From contig OZ037768.1 of NCBI GenBank assembly GCA_964035545.1, positions 8,485,241 to 8,549,240 of the forward strand: a DNA stretch of 64,000 nt. Direction: 5' to 3'. Positions within the stretch are counted from its first letter, which is position 1. Every line of letters begins with the position of its first letter. Positions 55,644 to 64,000 of the stretch are shown here, one piece after another. This stretch comes from Bugula neritina. Lineage: Eukaryota; Bryozoa; Gymnolaemata; Cheilostomatida; Bugulidae. Under the pieces are notes generated by a model. It ran no database searches, was not told the DNA's origin, and saw only the letters and a program-made list of their open reading frames with translations. Position numbers and translations under genes: made by a program.

Positions 55644-58600
55644 ATGGCGGAACCATCCGATTTCAAAGCTTTGGCTGGACAAATTGGTAGCATAGTGACT
55701 CGCCTGCGAAGGAATGTGGCCAAGAACACAACCGGTGGTGCGGAGACAGGCACATCCGTCAAGTCTACTATTGGCTACGTCCGATGGTCTGCTCAAAATG
55801 ATGAAGCATCTAATGATAATGTACCGACTCAAGAGCCAGAGATAAGTTTAAACCCAGCTGAGACGGAGAAAGATTGCGCCACTGACAGCTCGGTCTCAAG
55901 CGATGACGCTGTGCACGAAAGTCTCATGTCTGACTCTGAACATCCGAGTTGCAGTTCCTCCATGAATATTGAAATGCCTGAAGAGCCACCTACTAATAAG
56001 GTGGACACCATAACCGAATGGCAAGCAGGCTGGAACGTCACCAATGCTATTCAGGTGAGTCATGCATCCTCTTTAAAACTGTGATGGTTTTACTGCTTTT
56101 AATACATGCAGGGATGCGGCGAGAGGTGTAATTCTAATAATTCATAACTTATCTGGTGAATTTTATATAAATGAAAGCCCGGCCATTTCATCAAATGGCT
56201 AATTGGCTAATTAATATTAATTCATTTAAGCTAACAAGTTCTCACAGTTGAGTTTTATAATAAAATACTGACTGGCTAAGTGACACCTCTTACATGAAAG
56301 CTTCTTGGTACTTAATGCAAGTATACTTTACACCTACTTTTACATTTTCCAGCTTAATGGTTACTTAATTAAATTATGACAGTTTTAATTTAGAAAATCA
56401 TTTAAATGTAGACGATCTCCCAATTGTTTCAGCAGTCCACGACACTAATCCTAAATTGTGTAAATAGTTTATTTAAACATTTGGTACAGTATAGGATATG
56501 TTGTGTTGGTGCTTAGGCTTTTAACTAAATTGTCAATATTTTGATTGTTTATCTGTCTTTCCGTTTCTTGCAAATACATCAGAGTTAGAATATTAATTAT
56601 TGTAAAAAGTATAAAAATAAAATTAATATATGCATATCTTCTCTTTGTGAAGTTATAAAATCCTATCAGCTCATATAAATTTCAAAGCTTAACAATAATT
56701 TCCTAAATAACTTCTTCAATGCATATGAATTCTTATATCTAATCACCAATAGCTATAGAGTCTAGACTTGAACTCTACAATAATGTAGCCCTTTGCAACC
56801 ACTAGAAAAATCAATAGCATGTTAAAATTGGAAAAATCATTTTGTATAATAAATAATGTGTTATTAACTCTAGCTGACGTTAATGGTTATCTTAGTGTGT
56901 GGCATGTTAGAAATTGGCATGAAATGATATAGAGGCTTTCTTTTAATATGAAATGGCAGGCCTTAGTAGTCTTCTTGTGTTGGCTATATTGCTGCTACTT
57001 TTCATGTACGAGATATTTGTAAATGTAGGAATGTAAATTTATTAACCAACTATATTATTATTATGAGCATAAAATCTTCCTTAAAAAACTCTACATATTT
57101 AAATACAAAAGTACTACATTTATATATAAAATTAAAAAGATGTTTATTATTCATATATGAAGTAGATAAATAAATTTACACAAAATTTTTAGTAGTAATA
57201 TTGCTTTTCGATTGTCTGACCAGAGCTGCATATTGTAAATTAGTCTTATGGCACACCAATATGTAATGTTTAGTTCTTTTCAGAAGACGAAGTCAAAATG
57301 GGATTATTAAAAATAATGTATTTTGTAAACATAATGAGCTCAAATGAAGAAGTAGTAGCACTATTTTACTTAAATTTATTATTTTATAGCTATTTACAAG
57401 AAAGATGTGGTTCTATGCATAATTAAGCTGTATTTGTTAGTAATAAAATCAAGTGTAAAAGCAGTTTACATTAAAATAAACTGAAATTGGTCGATAATTG
57501 TCCTAGTGGGCTACTCATAGGGATTCCAAAAACCCCCAAAATTAAATGAAGCCAACCATTTTAAGCCTTCTCTAAAATTACGTTGATCCAAGCCAATGAC
57601 TGTATGCTGCAGTTCCCAGGTGCTTTGCTATGACATTCTTTTGTGAAAGTTACTATTACGTGAATTAGCTTTGTGAGCATCTATTTTTGTTACTTATTTA
57701 TTGCCATTTCTAGAAATAATCACTGCTGCCTTGTAAGTAATTAATTAGCTCTCTCAGCAGCACTTAGTATTATTCACACACCTACAGTCAATCAATCATA
57801 ATTATATGGGTCAAGTTGCAGTCCGCAGCTAATCTTGATAAATAACTTCAAGCACAAATGGCTGCTGTTTGATTAGCTACTTTTTAAATGCTGTCTTCTA
57901 AGAAGTCAAGAGAAAAGTTATGATTTAATGTCACTAGTTAGGGTTGCAGCACATGTAGTTTTACTATGCTGTGAAGTTCAGTTAGTGTAGAAAGTCAGCT
58001 ATCATAGAGTAATAATGATATGGTGTCCTCCGTTAAAAGCCTAGTACATTGCTAGTCCTAAATCGCCTTTAAATGTCTCGTGTTTATGTTTGATGATTGC
58101 GATGGTATGACATTTACACACAATGTAGCCAAGAATGTGGAGGTGTAGGCCTGCAGGTCCTAACAAACATAAAGCCATTTATACTTGGCACAAACAGCAA
58201 CTATGTTATCACAATACAGACATGCAAGCGCACACACACAAGCACACACACACACAAGCACACACGCACACACACACACACAAGCACACACACACACACA
58301 AGCACACACACACACACAAGCACACACACACAAGCAAACAAACTTTAGGTAATGAGCTACTAATACTTTACAAATTTGCAGATATGAATTATAGTTATCT
58401 TAAACTTTCCATTCTATGGTTTACAATAACGAGCTTACATTTAGGGCCAAATTGTTTATTTTATTTTAAAACAAATGATAGATTTTAAAAGTATGTTTTG
58501 GTGCATTACCAAAAGTAGATCTCATACATGCTCTTTTCTGTGAATAATAAACTTTGTTTTAAAAAATAGCAGATTTAACTTGTTTCTGATACAAGTATCT

Positions 58601-60050
58601 CATTGTGCCCTCACATATGTCTGTTTGACTTTCACTAAGCAATTTTTTTTAAAAAAATCTAGTAGAAGAAATTGAAAGTTATACTAAGTTTCCAGGTGAC
58701 AATTTTCTTACCTCTAATCACTTAGCACTCTTTGCTTGATGTAAGATACAATAAATAAGTCGGGCAGAATATGCAGTTATTTATCTTCATGGATGTTTTT
58801 TGTAGGGTATGTTTATTGTGAGCTTCCCATATGCTGTGCATCAAGGTGGATACTGGGCAATATTTGCTATGATCTTCGTTGCCATAATATGCTGCTATAC
58901 TGGAAAAATTCTAGTCGACTGTCTGTATGAAGATGGGAAGGAAGGAGAAAGAGTGAGAGTAAGAACTAGTTATGGAGATATTGCTGAAAGAGTGTTTGGT
59001 AAAAGAATAGGTAAACCCCTTGTAAGTTCAGCCCAGGTGATGGAATTGCTCATGACTTGCATTCTTTATGTCTTACTCTGCGGTGATCTACTCAAAGGAA
59101 GCTTTCCTACAAAAGTAGTGCCGCTTAGTGTTTGGATATGCCTAAGTACAATTCCATTGCTTTTCTGTGCCTTTCTAAAGACGATGAGAAGAGTGTCATG
59201 GTTAAGCTTGTGGTGCTCAGTTGCACACATGCTCATTAACATCATCATTCTAATTTATTGCTTCACCCTAATAAAGCAATGGCAGCCTCGAGCAGTGAAG
59301 ATCAAGCCAGACATCTGGACTGTTCCCATATCATTAGGGATAATAGTATTTAGCTACACATCTCAGATATTTTTGCCTAGCCTTGAGGGCAAGATGGTAA
59401 AGAGAGAAAGATTCGGTTGTATGATGTACTGGACTCACTTAGCTGCTGCTGTATTCAAGGCTGTCTTTTCCTATATTGGTTACGTAACTTGGGGGGAAGA
59501 GACAGAAGAGGTGATAACCAATAATTTGCCAACAACTTTGAAAATTATAGTAAATATAATACTAGTAATTAAAGCTTTATTTAGTTATCCTTTGCCATAC
59601 TTTGCTGCTGTAGAAATTATCGAAAATTCTTTTTTTCAAGATCAAGCTAAAACATTTTTCCCTTCCTGTTATCGTGACAATTTGTCAATCAAATGGTGGG
59701 GGATAGCCTTACGAATGTTGCTTGTTGTAGTTACTATGTTACTAGCAATTTTTATTCCACACTTTGCTCTTTTAATGGGTTTGATAGGTAGCTTTACTGG
59801 TACCATGCTCTCCTTTGTATGGCCTTGTATTTTTCATTTATACTTGAAGCGCGATACTTCTCCACTTTATATGAAAATATGTGACATTGTAATAATAATC
59901 CTAGGCGTTTTGTGTGGTGCTATGGGAATGTATTACTCAGCCAGGGCTTTAGTTTTAGCCTTTCAAGGTAAAAGTGTTGTGCCTTGGTATCACACTGTAG
60001 CTGTATCGCATGAAATTCAACATTTTACTTCGAATGAAACTCTAAACTGA
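55644..60050 (+). CDS. SLC32A1: Vesicular inhibitory amino acid transporter (VGAT/VIAAT)
   Basis: Proton-coupled loader of GABA and glycine into synaptic vesicles; its presence implies inhibitory neurons or a similar secretory cell. Two coding exons, 55644-56054 and 58806-60050, join in phase 0 to 551 codons plus stop (human 525). The first exon encodes the acidic, Ser-rich cytoplasmic N-terminus and the start of the family signature (TEWQAGWNVTNAIQ). The second encodes all membrane segments: GMFIVSFPYAVHQGGYW, CCYTGKILVDCLYE, VMELLMTCILYVLLCGDLL, FSYTSQIFLPSLEG, EEVITNNLPTTLK, LFSYPLPYFAAVEIIE, FIPHFALLMGLIGS. These match VGAT and not the SLC36 or SLC38 branches. The ATG at 55644 is the first in frame; the frame is open upstream but without an ATG. 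The 2.75-kb intron holds an interrupted CA tract and nothing else I can identify. Confidence 0.94.
58207..58336. repeat. Interrupted (CA)n minisatellite
   Basis: Blocks of CACACACA separated by AAGCA or ACGCA, giving a higher-order unit of roughly 16-18 bases (AAGCACACACACACAC). Located in the SLC32A1 intron, about 470 bases before exon 2. Confidence 0.9.
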
Positions 60051-60506
60051 AGGTTAAATTGTTTAGAGTGAACATATTTATTAAAGTATCACATTTATGT
60101 AGCCATGGTTAATATAAAAAGTGAAACTTTTATAACTATTGCTGTAGCTAAAAATATTAATAAGTTATTTGATATTGTGAACAAATAAGACGGATATTGT
60201 TAGATTTAGTGAATATATAACTATTTATGTATTGTATTGGTTTTATTATTTAGAATAGTTTAATAAATGCAATTTATGCTAGAAGCTATTGAAATATACG
60301 GATATGAAATATAAATTGAAATTTTGTGACGCAAATTATTTTCTAAATTTAAACGTCATAAGTAATTTATGCAAAATAATTAATACAAATGCTATCAAAA
60401 TATTGTATTAGGCTAGTATTCTTATTACATCAATGATATTTTTGATGCAATCATTTAATTTAAATTCTGTTCTATGAATAGATTAGAAAGTTTAGTATCA
60501 CTTGAG
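60051..60506. other. SLC32A1 3' UTR and spacer to the convergent Ig-domain gene
   Basis: AT-rich, with AATAAA at 60262-60267 on the plus strand. Nothing else recognised. Confidence 0.5.
60262..60267 (+). terminator. SLC32A1 polyadenylation signal
   Basis: AATAAA about 210 bases after the SLC32A1 stop codon. Confidence 0.5.
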
Positions 60507-63564
<3,058 letters not shown>

Positions 63565-63904
63565 CTGTATCAGAATATAGATTTACATAGAAGCATATAT
63601 CAGAATGGCAATAAACACTAGGCTATTATCATACATGCAAATTAGTTTCATACTTTTAGTGTTTTGCCCCCTGCAGCTTCAGACATTTAAATTATAATGT
63701 CACAGATGCTGCAAGTAAGATCTGTGTATAGCGATTCTATTCATCATAATTCCTATTTCATTATGTAGATATATAATAACACCAGACTAGCTTAAAATAA
63801 GTGTTAAAGCTGTGTGAAAGTAAAAGTAAAGTGGCTTTAGAAAAGAGCAACTAAGAATTTATATATTGAATAAAAATAACCTAGAACTGTCTACAGCTTT
63901 CTTT

Positions 63905-63964
<60 letters not shown>

Positions 63965-64000
63965 CATGTAGTAGTTTTGGTAACTCACGTTTAATATCAA
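63565..64000. other. Intron of the Ig-domain gene
   Basis: No further Ig exon is visible on the minus strand up to the window end. It contains an AT microsatellite at 63908-63963. Confidence 0.45.
63908..63963. repeat. (AT)n microsatellite
   Basis: Perfect AT dinucleotide run of about 55 bases. Confidence 0.95.

Overview
The window is nuclear DNA of an invertebrate animal. The sequence is visibly AT-rich, genes are split into many short exons by GT-AG introns, AATAAA signals follow stop codons, tRNA-derived SINEs sit in introns, and the gene set is metazoan (citron kinase, a vesicular GABA/glycine transporter, a C-type-lectin/sushi/EGF receptor, an Ig-domain receptor). A bilaterian, perhaps a spiralian, is my guess; nothing here fixes the phylum. 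I assembled exon chains by hand by requiring splice sites, continuous reading phase and alignment to remembered family sequences. Every multi-exon model below closes in frame.

Layout from left to right: (1) the 3' two-thirds of DHX16, a spliceosomal DEAH helicase (+, 264-6335); (2) RNF170, an ER ubiquitin ligase (-, 7479-9540), tail to tail with DHX16; (3) a 2.5-kb divergent intergenic region with degenerate ACT/AGT repeats; (4) citron Rho-interacting kinase, 39 coding exons and 2018 codons (+, 12039-36837), whose intron 19 contains a complete nine-exon antisense gene (24428-28392) for a membrane receptor with C-type-lectin-like, sushi and EGF domains; (5) ribonuclease H1 (-, 38108-41695), tail to tail with citron; (6) a second divergent region with the same style of degenerate repeat plus a 28-bp-arm inverted repeat; (7) mitochondrial sarcosine dehydrogenase, 19 exons and 905 codons (+, 44337-54976), with a GATC-rich inverted-repeat transposon in intron 5; (8) the vesicular inhibitory amino acid transporter SLC32A1 in two exons (+, 55644-60050); (9) the 3' part of an Ig-domain single-pass membrane protein (-, 60507-63564, 5' end beyond the window), with a 308-bp CA tract in one intron.

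The genes do not form a pathway; the order is ordinary eukaryotic gene packing. The points most worth a second look are the antisense receptor hidden in the citron intron, with its unusual domain order and Arg-Gly-rich cytoplasmic tail; a possible intronic polyadenylation site that would end sarcosine dehydrogenase at its domain boundary; a four-copy SINE family whose core resembles the V-domain of fish V-SINEs; the palindrome-rich transposon; repeated use of GTTGGT 5' splice sites; and ACT/AGT hexamer-like arrays in both head-to-head intergenic regions. I saw no rRNA, CRISPR, viral or bacterial sequence.
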